A program made the position numbers and the translations under genes. 64,000 nt of DNA from Rhodospirillaceae bacterium (GTDB lineage Bacteria > Pseudomonadota > Alphaproteobacteria > UBA6615): NCBI GenBank assembly GCA_018667335.1, contig JABIVD010000049.1, positions 62,001 through 126,000 on the forward strand, in the 5' to 3' direction. Positions 8,578-17,021 of the stretch are shown in pieces (the stretch's first letter is position 1; each line of letters begins with the position of its first letter). The notes under the pieces were generated by a model, which did not search any database, had not been told where the DNA came from, and worked only from the letters and a program-made list of their open reading frames with translations.

Positions 8578-9896
8578 AAATCGCGATGGTGGGAACGGGA
8601 TATGTCGGCCTTGTGTCAGGCGCTTGTTTCTCGGAGTTCGGGTGGGATGTAGTCTGCGTCGATCTCGATGCGGAAAAGATCAAGATGCTCGAGGCAGGCG
8701 AGATGCCGATCTACGAGCCTCGGCTCGATGACCTGGTGGCACGAAATGTAGCCGGAGGCCGCCTGACCTTTACGACCGATTTGGCGGCTGCCGTGTCAGG
8801 CGCCGATGCGGTCTTTATTGCGGTGGGAACGCCGACGCGGCGCGGCGGCGGCCATGCCGATTTGAGCTACGTGTTCCAGGCTGCCGAAGACATTGCCCGA
8901 AACGCCGATGGGCATACCGTCGTCGTGACGAAATCGACCGTTCCGGTGGGAACCGGCCGCGAGGTGTTGAAACGTATCCGCGCCGCGGCCCCCGACGCCG
9001 ACATCGATATTGCGTCGAACCCGGAGTTCCTGCGCGAGGGGTCTGCGATCGAGGATTTCATGCGCCCGGACCGGGTCGTGATCGGCGCCGACACGGATCG
9101 TGCACGCGAGACCGTCGCGAGCCTGTATCGCCCGCTGTTCCTGCGTGACACGCCGATCATTCAGACAAGCCTCGAGACGGCGGAACTGATCAAGTATGCG
9201 GCCAACACATTCCTCGCGACCAAGATCACGTTTATCAACGAGTTTGCGGATCTGTGCGAGAAGGTCGGTGCCGATGTGCAGGAGCTGGCCAAGGGGATCG
9301 GCCTCGATGGCCGGATCGGTGGCAAGTTCCTTCATGCGGGACCCGGTTATGGCGGCTCATGCTTTCCGAAGGATACCGAGGCGCTGGTGCGTTCCGCACG
9401 GGATGCCGAGGCGCCCATTACGATCGTTGAGCAGGTCATCACGGTCAATGCCGAGCGCAAGGAGGCGATGGCCCGCAAGATCATTGCCGCGTGTGGCGGG
9501 AGTGTCGAGGGCAAGACGGTTGCCGTGCTCGGACTGACGTTCAAGCCCAACACGGATGATATGCGTGAATCGCCGAGCCTGGTCATCGTGCCGCGATTGA
9601 TCGAGGCCGGCGCCACGGTTCGTGTATTCGACCCGGTGGGCATGGACGAGGCGCGCAAGATAATGGACGGCCCGGTGTGGTGCCAGGATGCCTATGACGC
9701 CATGGACGGCGCAGATGCCGTGGCGATCCTGACCGAATGGAATGAATTCCGCGGTCTCGATTTCCGGCGCATGGGAGAACTTTTGAAGCAGCCCATCATG
9801 GTTGATCTCCGCAACATCTACCGGCCCGAAGAGATGGCCGCGGCCGGTTTCCAGTACACATCCGTGGGCCGCGCCTCCTTAACACCAGCCAGTTAG
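8574..9896 (+). CDS. ugd: UDP-glucose 6-dehydrogenase
   Basis: At 440 residues this is a standard UDP-glucose/GDP-mannose dehydrogenase. The N-terminal Rossmann motif GTGYVGLVSG binds NAD. The catalytic cysteine sits in GPGYGGSCFPKD (about residue 263), the substrate-binding ELIKYAANTFLATKITFINE helix is intact, and the C-terminal domain has GLTFKPNTDDMRESPS. It oxidises UDP-glucose twice to UDP-glucuronate, a precursor of acidic exopolysaccharide and some lipid A or LPS sugars. It overlaps galU by 4 bases and is followed after 9 bases by a phosphohexomutase, forming a compact nucleotide-sugar operon. Confidence 0.95.
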   Translation: MKIAMVGTGYVGLVSGACFSEFGWDVVCVDLDAEKIKMLEAGEMPIYEPRLDDLVARNVAGGRLTFTTDLAAAVSGADAVFIAVGTPTRRGGGHADLSYVFQAAEDIARNADGHTVVVTKSTVPVGTGREVLKRIRAAAPDADIDIASNPEFLREGSAIEDFMRPDRVVIGADTDRARETVASLYRPLFLRDTPIIQTSLETAELIKYAANTFLATKITFINEFADLCEKVGADVQELAKGIGLDGRIGGKFLHAGPGYGGSCFPKDTEALVRSARDAEAPITIVEQVITVNAERKEAMARKIIAACGGSVEGKTVAVLGLTFKPNTDDMRESPSLVIVPRLIEAGATVRVFDPVGMDEARKIMDGPVWCQDAYDAMDGADAVAILTEWNEFRGLDFRRMGELLKQPIMVDLRNIYRPEEMAAAGFQYTSVGRASLTPAS

Positions 9897-9905
9897 AGGT
9901 TCCGC

Positions 9906-11291
9906 ATGGCGGATGCCCATTCTTTTGATCCCACGATCCTGCGTGAATACGATATTCGCGGGGTCGTCGGCGAATCTCTGACCAAGAGTGATGCCTATGC
10001 GGTCGGCCGCAGTTTCGGGACATGTGTGGTCGAGAAAGGTGGCGACCAGGTCGCGCTGGGATTTGACGGACGCCTGACGTCGCCGGAATTGGCGGAGGCG
10101 GTTCTCGAAGGCCTCATGGCCTGCGGGCTCGCGGTGAAGCGGATCAATATGGGACCGACCCCCATGCTGTCCTTCGCGATCCGCCACCTCGAAACAGGTT
10201 CGGGACTGATGGTGACCGGTAGCCACAATCCGGCAGATTACAACGGGTTCAAGATGACCCTGGCCGGCAAGCCGTTCTTCGGCGATGACATCAAACGACT
10301 TGGCGAGATGGCACGCTCCGCGGGATACTCCGAAGGCAGCGGCAGCGTCGAGGATATCGACGTGCGCGAAGATTATGTGGCGGTGCTCGCGCAAGAGCAC
10401 GAGCCGATGCGCATGGCGCGGGTCGCCTGGGACCCGGGCAACGGGTCAGGGGGAGAAATCCTCAACATGCTCTGCTCACGCATGCCGGGCCATCATCATG
10501 TGGTCAACGGTATCGTCGACGGAACATTTCCCGGGCACCATCCGGACCCGACCGTGGCCGCGAATCTTGTCGATCTGCAGAAACACGTCGCCGAACATGA
10601 TTGCGAACTGGGAATCGCTTTCGATGGAGACGCGGACCGCATCGGCGTGGTGGATGGACGCGGACGTATCCTTTGGGCGGACCAGCTCATGATGCTGTTC
10701 GCCGAAGATGTCCTGCGCGATGATCCCGGTGCGACGATCATCGCCGATGTGAAATCGAGCCAGGTTCTGTTCGATGAGATCGCACGCCATGGCGGTGTGC
10801 CGGTGATGTGGAAGACAGGGCATTCCCTGATCAAGTCGAAGATGGCCGAGACGGGCGCGCCGCTGGCCGGCGAGATGAGCGGGCATATCTTCTTTGCCGA
10901 CCGCTATTTTGGTTTCGATGACGGTCTGTATGCGGCGGTCCGCCTTTTGTCGCTGCTGGAACGCAAGGGTATGACCCTTGCCGAACTGCGCGATGAGTTG
11001 CCCGAGGTTTGCAACACGCCCGAGCTGCGTTTCCCCTGTTCGGAGGACCGGAAGTTCGCGGTGATCACGGAAGTGGAGGCCCGTCTGGCGGAGGCTGGGG
11101 CGGATGTATCGGGCATCGACGGCGTTCGCGTCAGCACAGCCGATGGCTGGTGGCTTCTCCGCGCGTCGAATACGCAGGATGTTTTGGTGGCCCGTTGCGA
11201 GGCCGGTGACGAATCAGGCCTTGCCCGGCTGAAACAAGACTTATCCGGTCAACTCGCGGCAAGCGGTATCGAGGCGCCTGAAGACCTCTGA
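9906..11291 (+). CDS. Phosphomannomutase/phosphoglucomutase (AlgC type)
   Basis: At 461 residues it is an alpha-D-phosphohexomutase. Ser106 in TGSHNPADYNGFK is the phosphoserine that relays phosphate between C1 and C6; FDGDADRIG is the magnesium loop, GEMSGHIFF the sugar-binding loop, and RASNTQ near the C-terminus binds phosphate. Members of this type convert both glucose and mannose phosphates, and sequence alone does not separate them. In this operon it most simply supplies glucose-1-phosphate to GalU; it could also supply mannose-1-phosphate for GDP-mannose. An AGAGGT ribosome site lies upstream of the ATG. Confidence 0.92.
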   Translation: MADAHSFDPTILREYDIRGVVGESLTKSDAYAVGRSFGTCVVEKGGDQVALGFDGRLTSPELAEAVLEGLMACGLAVKRINMGPTPMLSFAIRHLETGSGLMVTGSHNPADYNGFKMTLAGKPFFGDDIKRLGEMARSAGYSEGSGSVEDIDVREDYVAVLAQEHEPMRMARVAWDPGNGSGGEILNMLCSRMPGHHHVVNGIVDGTFPGHHPDPTVAANLVDLQKHVAEHDCELGIAFDGDADRIGVVDGRGRILWADQLMMLFAEDVLRDDPGATIIADVKSSQVLFDEIARHGGVPVMWKTGHSLIKSKMAETGAPLAGEMSGHIFFADRYFGFDDGLYAAVRLLSLLERKGMTLAELRDELPEVCNTPELRFPCSEDRKFAVITEVEARLAEAGADVSGIDGVRVSTADGWWLLRASNTQDVLVARCEAGDESGLARLKQDLSGQLAASGIEAPEDL

Positions 11292-11432
11292 TTGCGGGGC
11301 GTTCGCGTGTTTGGCGCACGTTCATTCTCTGCTCACATGGCAAGATCGGCGTCGTATTTCGGATCGCCGCAGGCGCGGCGAGTGCATACCCTGTTCTGAT
11401 TGAATACACGCCGAGCCAATCAGGCAGAAAAT

Positions 11433-12554
11433 ATGACCATCATGAAATTAGGTTACTTCGCCATGCCGGTGCATCCGCTGCACCGCGACTACACCCAGGT
11501 GCTGCGCGAGGACCGTGAAGCGGTCATTCTTTGCGATGAATTGGGGTTTCATGACGCGTTCATTGGTGAACATCTGACCGACAAAGCGGAAAGCATCACC
11601 AACTCGATGCTGTTCCACGCGACGCTGATTCATTCGACCAAGCAGATCAAGCTTGCAACCGGGACGACCAATCTCTCGCATATGCATCCGGTCCTGGTCG
11701 CGGCCCATGCCGCCATGTTCGACCATCTCGCCGAAGGTCGGTTCATCATGGGCATCAGCCCTGGCGCGCTGCGGTCCGATGCGGAAGCGTTGGGGATGAT
11801 CGACGAGGACCGCAACCAGATATTTGCCGAAGCCATCGACGTGATTCTGGAAATATGGGAGCGCGATCCGCCCTACAGCATCGATCTGCCGGACAACCGA
11901 TTCAAGGTCTCGACCGAGGTATCGATTTTCGAGGAGGTCGGTGTCGGGATTATGCCAAAACCCTACCAGCAGCCGCGCCCGGAAATTGTCGGCACGGTCG
12001 TTGCGCCCTTCTCCAAGGGTGTCATCGCCATGGGCGCGCGGGATTTTCACCCCCTGTCGGCAAACTTCCTGATCGACAAATGGGCGGCAACCCATTGGAT
12101 AAATTACAAAAAAGGCAAGGAAAGCGCCGGTGTGGTTGCCAATCCGGCCGACTGGCGTGTCGCACGAACATTGTTCGTGGCCGACGACGACGCGACGGCG
12201 AAAAGCTATGGCAAGGACGACGCGAACAGCCCGTATCGGTTCTATTACAGCCAGCTTTTCAAGAAACTGAAGCGCTCGAACCGGCACACGGTTTTTGCGC
12301 ATGACCGTGACGAGCCCACGGAGGCGATCACGCTCGATCGCATTCTCGATGACCTGGTCATTTGCGGGACCGTGAATGAGGTCGTCGACCAGATCCTCGC
12401 CCTGCGTGAGGTCACCGGTGATTTTGGAGAGTTGGTCTATGCAGGCACGGACTGGGTCGACGAGACATTGTCCCGGCGCTCGATGCAACTGATGGCCGAA
12501 GAGGTTATGCCTCGGGTCAACGACGCGATCGGAAATGCGAAAGCTGCGGAGTAG
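11433..12554 (+). CDS. LLM-class (luciferase-like) flavin-dependent oxidoreductase
   Basis: A 373-residue TIM-barrel monooxygenase of the bacterial luciferase family. The N-terminal strand KLGYFAMPVHP, GFHDAFIGEHL, the substrate/FMN block LATGTTNLSHMHPVLVAAHAAMFDHLAEGRFIMG split over strands 3 and 4, and GISPGALRSDAEALG are characteristic. Such enzymes use reduced flavin to oxidise small organic substrates; this one resembles the limonene or alkane-monooxygenase branch, but the substrate cannot be named. The ATG at 11433 is chosen; another ATG three codons later is also possible. The frame also remains open to a TTG at 11400. It stands alone on this strand. Confidence 0.85.
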   Translation: MTIMKLGYFAMPVHPLHRDYTQVLREDREAVILCDELGFHDAFIGEHLTDKAESITNSMLFHATLIHSTKQIKLATGTTNLSHMHPVLVAAHAAMFDHLAEGRFIMGISPGALRSDAEALGMIDEDRNQIFAEAIDVILEIWERDPPYSIDLPDNRFKVSTEVSIFEEVGVGIMPKPYQQPRPEIVGTVVAPFSKGVIAMGARDFHPLSANFLIDKWAATHWINYKKGKESAGVVANPADWRVARTLFVADDDATAKSYGKDDANSPYRFYYSQLFKKLKRSNRHTVFAHDRDEPTEAITLDRILDDLVICGTVNEVVDQILALREVTGDFGELVYAGTDWVDETLSRRSMQLMAEEVMPRVNDAIGNAKAAE

Positions 12555-12572
12555 GCGCAGAAAAGGCGAAGT

Positions 12573-13031
12573 TCAGCCTGCGGGTTCTGCGCGGCGGCGT
12601 ATCATCAGAGGCGCGCGCAGCGTGAAGACTTCGGCGGCATCCTGATTGGTCAGAACTGCGCGTGTCGTGATGAATCCACGATCCGGGCGGCTTTTCGAGG
12701 GGCGCACTTCCTCGATATGCAGTGTGGCCGTCAGGACATCCCCCGGGCGCACTGGCGCGAGCCAACGCAATTCGTCGACCCCAGGTGATCCCATCGATGC
12801 GCAGTGCGCCAGCAGGCCGTCAACGAGCAGGCGCATGAACACCGAACCGGTGTGCCAGCCACTGGCGATCAGACCATCGAAATTGGATGCCGCGGCGGCT
12901 TCCGGGTCGACATGGAATGGTTGCGGGTCGAACTGGGTCGCGAATTCGATGATCTCGTCCTCGGCGAACATATGCTGTCCGAGGTCGTATACCTGTCCGG
13001 TTTCGAAATCGTCGAGATGAAGGAGGGACAT
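12573..13031 (-). CDS. MaoC family dehydratase (enoyl hydratase-like)
   Basis: A 152-residue single hot-dog domain. FDPQPFHVD gives the catalytic Asp35 and His40 of R-specific enoyl-CoA hydratases, followed by GLIASGWHT and the DELRWLAPVRPGD segment seen in MaoC proteins. The likely reaction is hydration of an enoyl-CoA or a related thioester. Given the phasin 3 kb away, a link to hydroxyacyl-CoA supply for polyhydroxyalkanoate is possible but unproven. The gene is convergent with the luciferase-like gene and 24 bases from the neighbouring carboxypeptidase gene on the same strand. Confidence 0.85.
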   Translation of the reverse strand: MSLLHLDDFETGQVYDLGQHMFAEDEIIEFATQFDPQPFHVDPEAAAASNFDGLIASGWHTGSVFMRLLVDGLLAHCASMGSPGVDELRWLAPVRPGDVLTATLHIEEVRPSKSRPDRGFITTRAVLTNQDAAEVFTLRAPLMIRRRAEPAG

Positions 13032-13055
13032 GACGGTTCGCGAACGGTGGACGCG

Positions 13056-14333
13056 CTACCGGTGCGCCTGGGCCAGCTGAATATTGCCGTTCGGCTTGAC
13101 CATGGCGCAGGCGGAGCCGGAGCTTTGAAGCTCCCGGCAGATATTACGGGCGATGTCTTGTTCCATACCCACGATACGGGCCCGAAACAGGGTCGTACCC
13201 TTGCTGTTCAGCGGCAGAATTTCGATGGTTGCGGTGGCCGGCAGCCCCCGCAGACGTTGGGCGGCTTGTCCCGCGGCCAGATGGGCGCGGCTGTAACCCT
13301 TGAAGGCGCCGACCTGGACGCCCCATTCGAGCATATTTCCTGTGCGACTGGCCGTGTTCACAGGGGCTGAAACGGGGGCGAGCGGAAGCTGCGCTGTTGT
13401 ATCGGCCTGCCCGGGTATTGCCGGCTTCGACAGGGGTAGGGCAGCGAACGTGGAATTGGTGGAATTGGACTGTGCACGGCCCCAAGAGCGGTTCAGCAGA
13501 GATGCCATGTGGGTGTCGCGCGACTTTCCTGTCTTACCGCCGAAGACGACCCCGATGAGGCGCACGCCATTGCGCTCGGCCGACGCGACCAGATTGAAGC
13601 CCGAGGCACGAATATATCCGGTCTTGATGCCGTCCATGCCCTCGTAGGTTTTCAGCAGCTTGTTGTGATTGCTGTAAGTCCGCTTGCCATACGCGAAGGT
13701 CAGATCCGAGAAGTGAGCATACTGGTTGGGAAACCGGACAAGCATTGCTTTGCCCAGGACCGCCATATCCCGGGCCGTGCTGAGCTGGCCGCGATTGGGC
13801 AGGCCCGATGCATTCTTGAACGTCGTCCGATGCATGCCGATTTCCCGTGCCCGCCGGGTCATCATCTGCGCGAATTTAATCTCGGTCCCGCCGATTGCTT
13901 CGGCAACCACGGTTGCAACATCATTGGCTGATTTCACCGAGAGCGCACCGATTGCCTCTCTGACGGAGATGGTCTGGCCGACCAGCAGCCCGAGTTTGGA
14001 AGGAGCCTGGCCCGCGGCACGTCGCGAAACCGGCAACGCCTGATCGAGTTTGAGGCGCCCGGTTTCAAGCGCTTCGAAGACCATGAACAAGGTCATGATC
14101 TTGGTGAGCGAGGCCGGGAAGTTCCGTGTGTCCGCATTGCGCGCGTGAAAGACTTCGCCGCTTTGTGCGTCCATCACGAAGGAGGCATAGCCTGCCTGCG
14201 CCGGCTGGGTTGCCAGCATAGCCGCGGCCGCGAACAGGCCCGCGGCCATGATTCGAGATGGGTGTCGCAGGAGGCCTGCGCGTGCCTTGCGGCGCGCGAG
14301 CCATCCATTGCCGAAACCAGAACACATGCCCAT
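13056..14333 (-). CDS. D-alanyl-D-alanine carboxypeptidase with C-terminal SPOR-like domain
   Basis: A 425-residue serine DD-peptidase (low-molecular-mass PBP). The long basic N-terminus and hydrophobic stretch end in a cleavage site after QPAQA (about residue 47). The catalytic triad of motifs is complete: SLTK (Ser75, Lys78), SAN in LSVKSANDVA, and KTG in GMDGIKTGY. After a proline-rich linker the last 80 residues (WGVQVGAFKGYSRAHLAAGQAAQ and onward) look like a SPOR domain, which binds denuded septal glycan. The enzyme would trim pentapeptide side chains at the division site. The ATG at 14333 is preceded by GGGGGCG at good spacing; a TTG two codons upstream is less likely. Confidence 0.9.
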   Translation of the reverse strand: MGMCSGFGNGWLARRKARAGLLRHPSRIMAAGLFAAAAMLATQPAQAGYASFVMDAQSGEVFHARNADTRNFPASLTKIMTLFMVFEALETGRLKLDQALPVSRRAAGQAPSKLGLLVGQTISVREAIGALSVKSANDVATVVAEAIGGTEIKFAQMMTRRAREIGMHRTTFKNASGLPNRGQLSTARDMAVLGKAMLVRFPNQYAHFSDLTFAYGKRTYSNHNKLLKTYEGMDGIKTGYIRASGFNLVASAERNGVRLIGVVFGGKTGKSRDTHMASLLNRSWGRAQSNSTNSTFAALPLSKPAIPGQADTTAQLPLAPVSAPVNTASRTGNMLEWGVQVGAFKGYSRAHLAAGQAAQRLRGLPATATIEILPLNSKGTTLFRARIVGMEQDIARNICRELQSSGSACAMVKPNGNIQLAQAHR

Positions 14334-14463
14334 CAACAATCGCCCCCAGACGATTTTTTCAATTGAATCAATGTGATTCTAGTGAATGTACCGAATCCAT
14401 GTAAATACAATCTTGGAATTATCTCATCACTAACCATGTTGGAACGGCAACCCGCGAGGAAAC

Positions 14464-15117
14464 ATGCGCCATATTGCCTTCTCAATTGTCGCCGCCCTGG
14501 GGCTTGCTGCCTGCACCACATTTGATGGTTCAGCCGACAATCCCGCTGAAAGATCACTGACCTGGTTCAGTTATGTCGCCGGCGACGATATTCGCGCCGC
14601 CTGCACGGCGGATTCTCCTGACCAGTATCGCTTCGTCTACAACGCGGTCTATGAGCGCCAGATCAGGGCCTATGACCTGCGCCTGGGCGCGGTCGGCGCT
14701 GACCAGAACTCGCGCGCGCGCAACAGGGCGGGCAATGTCGCCAACTTTCAATTTCGCAATCCACTGGGGCCTTGGGAACTGCGTCGATCAGACGCCCGGC
14801 TGGCGGACGTCGAGGTGGCGGCCATTGTCGATGGTCTGCAGCGCGACGTGGCGAATGCGCCGGCATCGGCCGGACAACGGCTTCGCAGCAACAAGTTCTA
14901 CTGGGCGGTCGCCGCGTGCCAGTCGGGGGAATTCCGGTTGCACGCGTTTGAGCAGGACCGGGTCGCGATCCAGTCGCTGGCATTTCGCACGCCGCTGCTG
15001 GCCCATGATATGACCGGAGTAGAATTCCTCGAGGCCGAACAAATTGAGGGCTTTGCTGACAATGCGTTCGAGATCAAAATAAACCGAACGGGTGACGGGA
15101 TCGTCGGCTTGTTCTAG
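14464..15117 (+). CDS. Hypothetical lipoprotein
   Basis: A 217-residue protein that I do not recognise. It has a short signal peptide with a lipobox (LGLAAC, Cys18), so it is probably a lipid-anchored envelope protein. The ATG follows GAGGAA at ideal spacing. The mature part is soluble, with a conserved-looking FSYVAGDDIRAACTADSPDQYRFVYNA segment split by an internal turn, and ends in VGLF directly at the first unit of a 14-base tandem repeat that contains the stop codon. It is divergent from the carboxypeptidase gene and faces the esterase gene in the same direction, 75 bases away. Confidence 0.75.
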   Translation: MRHIAFSIVAALGLAACTTFDGSADNPAERSLTWFSYVAGDDIRAACTADSPDQYRFVYNAVYERQIRAYDLRLGAVGADQNSRARNRAGNVANFQFRNPLGPWELRRSDARLADVEVAAIVDGLQRDVANAPASAGQRLRSNKFYWAVAACQSGEFRLHAFEQDRVAIQSLAFRTPLLAHDMTGVEFLEAEQIEGFADNAFEIKINRTGDGIVGLF

Positions 15118-15158
15118 GCGGCCTGTTCCAGGCGGCTTGTTCCAGGCGGCCTGTTCCA
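15103..15158 (+). repeat. Four 14-base tandem repeats across a stop codon
   Basis: Four consecutive 14-base units, consensus GGCGGCYTGTTCCA, occupy 15103-15116, 15117-15130, 15131-15144 and 15145-15158. The first unit (GTCGGCTTGTTCTA) is the last coding sequence of the lipoprotein gene and supplies its TAG together with the next base. The later copies have C in place of T at the stop position. Because 14 is not a multiple of three, the copies do not preserve the frame. This looks like replication slippage outward from the gene end. Confidence 0.9.
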
Positions 15159-15192
15159 GTCGCAGTCAGATACACGTATGGGAGTTGGGGAC

Positions 15193-16023
15193 ATGACATT
15201 GTTGAGGCAAGAGGATTATCCGCCGCAGTTGCAACGGCCGGAAGCCGTGCTGGCCTATCAGCAACTTTGCTGGGACAAGAGTCGAGACGTCGAAGGCGAC
15301 GACGTCCCCTGGGGCGACGATATCTATCAGCGGATCTCGATCTATCCGGCCCCCAACCCCAACGGTGATGTGTTTGCCTTCATCCATGGCGGGCGCTGGA
15401 CGAGCGGGCACAAGGAAGCCATGGCCTTCATGGCACCGGGTTTCCATGCGGCCGGGATCACGTTTGCAAGCCTGGGGCACCGCCTTGCGCCTGCGACCTA
15501 TGACGACGGGTTCCCCGATTTGTGTAACGGGCTGGCTTGTCTGTCCGCCAATGTCGATCGGGTCGGGGGCGACCCGCAGCGGATCTTCATCGGCGGGCAT
15601 TCATCCGGTGGGCACTACGCCGCGCAGCTCGCCGTGACCCGAGACTGGCAGTCTCGCCACGGCCTGCCCCGGGATGTCATCAAGGGCTGCCTGCCAATAT
15701 CCGGGGTCTATGACGTGTCGTCGGGAGCCGATTTCGACGATTGGCCGCCGCCGTGCCTGCCGGAGGGTGATGAGGGGCGCGAAAAGAGCCCGCTCTACCG
15801 GATCGCGGAGGCACCGCCGCCATGCCTGGTGACGTGGGGCGGCGAGGATTATCCGTTCCTGATTCCCCAGGGCAAGGCGTTTGCGCAGTCGTTGGCCGAT
15901 GGCGGGGGTGATGTTGAGACCCTTGAAATTCCGGGGAAGACCCATTTCACGGTGCTGGGTGACGGCGCCGACCCTGCCGGCGCGTGGAACAAGCGCGCCG
16001 TAAGCTGGATCTCCGCGCACTAG
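15193..16023 (+). CDS. Alpha/beta hydrolase (esterase, kynurenine formamidase-like fold)
   Basis: A 276-residue hydrolase of the BD-FAE/kynurenine-formamidase-like type. HGGRW forms the oxyanion hole, GHSSGGH carries the nucleophilic serine, GGEDYPF the acid and KTHF the histidine. No signal peptide is visible, so it is cytoplasmic. The ATG at 15193 is preferred because GGAG lies eight bases upstream; an ATG at 15178 would place that site inside the gene. Substrate unknown; no tryptophan-degradation genes are nearby to support kynurenine formamidase. It begins shortly after the 14-base tandem repeats. Confidence 0.82.
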   Translation: MTLLRQEDYPPQLQRPEAVLAYQQLCWDKSRDVEGDDVPWGDDIYQRISIYPAPNPNGDVFAFIHGGRWTSGHKEAMAFMAPGFHAAGITFASLGHRLAPATYDDGFPDLCNGLACLSANVDRVGGDPQRIFIGGHSSGGHYAAQLAVTRDWQSRHGLPRDVIKGCLPISGVYDVSSGADFDDWPPPCLPEGDEGREKSPLYRIAEAPPPCLVTWGGEDYPFLIPQGKAFAQSLADGGGDVETLEIPGKTHFTVLGDGADPAGAWNKRAVSWISAH

Positions 16024-16156
16024 ATACCCATTGTTGCCGATGGCTGAATCGCCCCGGCGAATGCCGGTTGGTGGCTGTTGTGTGCCATTATTACTGTTGT
16101 TAATCAGCAGGTTATGGCGTACGAAGACAAAAAATGGTGCAGCGCACAATAATTCG

Positions 16157-16185
16157 TTGACATCCCCTCGGGCCGCTCCCATATT
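16157..16185 (+). promoter_or_regulatory. Sigma-70-type promoter of the phasin gene
   Basis: A consensus -35 TTGACA at 16157-16162 is followed by a 17-base spacer and CATATT at 16180-16185, four of six matches to TATAAT. Transcription would begin near 16192, at the edge of the probable PhaR operator, leaving a leader of roughly 100 bases before the phasin ATG. Confidence 0.6.
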
Positions 16186-16192
16186 CACGTCA

Positions 16193-16207
16193 TGTTGCAT
16201 TGCAGCA
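16193..16207. promoter_or_regulatory. Probable PhaR operator
   Basis: TGTTGCATTGCAGCA is a 7-1-7 near-palindrome with one mismatch (TGTTGCA against TGCAGCA). PhaR, the repressor of phasin genes in Paracoccus and Rhodobacter, binds TGC/GCA-rich palindromes of this kind. It sits at the expected transcription start of the phasin promoter, where bound repressor would block initiation. The match is by eye to the known site type. Confidence 0.55.
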
Positions 16208-16256
16208 TAACGAATTAATCAAGGGCTTGGTTCAAACGTATCCCGGTCCTCGGCGC

Positions 16257-16276
16257 ATGTGCACCGAAATGCACAT
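16257..16276. repeat. Inverted repeat upstream of the phasin ribosome site
   Basis: Perfect 7-base arms ATGTGCA (16257-16263) and TGCACAT (16270-16276) surround a six-base loop, 20 bases before the phasin start. It may be a second PhaR contact, since the arms contain TGCA, or a small hairpin in the leader that affects translation or mRNA stability. Confidence 0.4.
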
Positions 16277-16295
16277 AAACGAAAGGAAGTCAGAC

Positions 16296-16832
16296 ATGGC
16301 CACCACGAAAAAGAATGGTGCGGCGAACGCGGCTCAGGAAACCCTGGAATCCGCCGCTGCGGCACAGAAGAAGACGATCGAAGACGCCGTTCAGGCAGGT
16401 ACCGAGGCCTTCGCCCAGAGCTACGAGCAGTTCTACACGACCGCCCGTGAGCAGATGGACAAGGCACAGAAGTCCGCGATGGAGAACCTCGATCAGCTGA
16501 CCGACGTCAGCCGCGAGAATGCCGAAGCGTTCGTCGTTTCAGGCAACATCTTCGCCAAGGGCTTCGAGATCGTTGGCAAGGAATTCGCCGCTTACGCGGA
16601 GAAGACGATCGAGGCCAACATGGCCGCGGCCCAGAAGCTTGGTGCGATCAAGAACCCGCAGGAGTTCATGGACCTGCAGACCGAGCTCGCGAAGGCTGCG
16701 TATGACGATTTCGTCGCAGAATCCGCCAAGCTCCAGGACCTGTCGGTCAAGGTTTCCAATGAAGCCGCACAGCCTCTGAACGAGCGCCTCAACAAGGCCG
16801 TTGAGACGTTCTCGAAGACAGTCGCCGCGTAA
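16296..16832 (+). CDS. Phasin family protein (PHA granule-associated)
   Basis: A 178-residue, strongly helical, Ala/Glu/Lys-rich protein. The first segment (MATTKKNGAAN) is disordered; the rest is amphipathic helix with EQFYTTAREQMDKA, NLDQLTDVSRENAEAFVVSG and FMDLQTELAKAAYDDFVAES, all typical of phasin_2 proteins. Phasins coat polyhydroxyalkanoate granules and control their number and size. AAGGAAG precedes the ATG at 16296; the frame is open further upstream but lacks a ribosome site. It is a single-gene unit with its own promoter, operator and terminator, as expected for an abundant protein made only when polymer is present. No PHA synthase is in the window. Confidence 0.9.
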   Translation: MATTKKNGAANAAQETLESAAAAQKKTIEDAVQAGTEAFAQSYEQFYTTAREQMDKAQKSAMENLDQLTDVSRENAEAFVVSGNIFAKGFEIVGKEFAAYAEKTIEANMAAAQKLGAIKNPQEFMDLQTELAKAAYDDFVAESAKLQDLSVKVSNEAAQPLNERLNKAVETFSKTVAA

Positions 16833-16858
16833 CTCTCCTCCCTTTACGACGGCGGTTT

Positions 16859-16900
16859 GACGGCCCGGCCCAGGATTTCTGGCCGGGCCGTCCCTATTTC
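16859..16900 (+). terminator. Rho-independent terminator of the phasin gene
   Basis: A perfect 12-base stem, GACGGCCCGGCC (16859-16870) with GGCCGGGCCGTC (16881-16892), ten-base loop, followed by a short CCTATTTC tract. The stem is very stable though the T-run is weak. Confidence 0.8.
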
Positions 16901-16952
16901 GGCTCCTTGCCTTTCATGGCGGGCCACCTCAATTATCTGAATAACTGCGCCA

Positions 16953-16974
16953 CATGCATTCACGAACGTGCATG
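16953..16974. repeat. Inverted repeat upstream of clpS
   Basis: CATGCA (16953-16958) and TGCATG (16969-16974) form perfect six-base arms around a ten-base spacer, 47 bases before the clpS start. It could be an operator or a leader hairpin for clpSA. Arms this short occur by chance, so the call is weak. Confidence 0.3.
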
Positions 16975-17021
16975 GCTCGGCTACAATGGCGCGTGAGTGA
17001 AAGAGGAAGTCCGAACACAAG

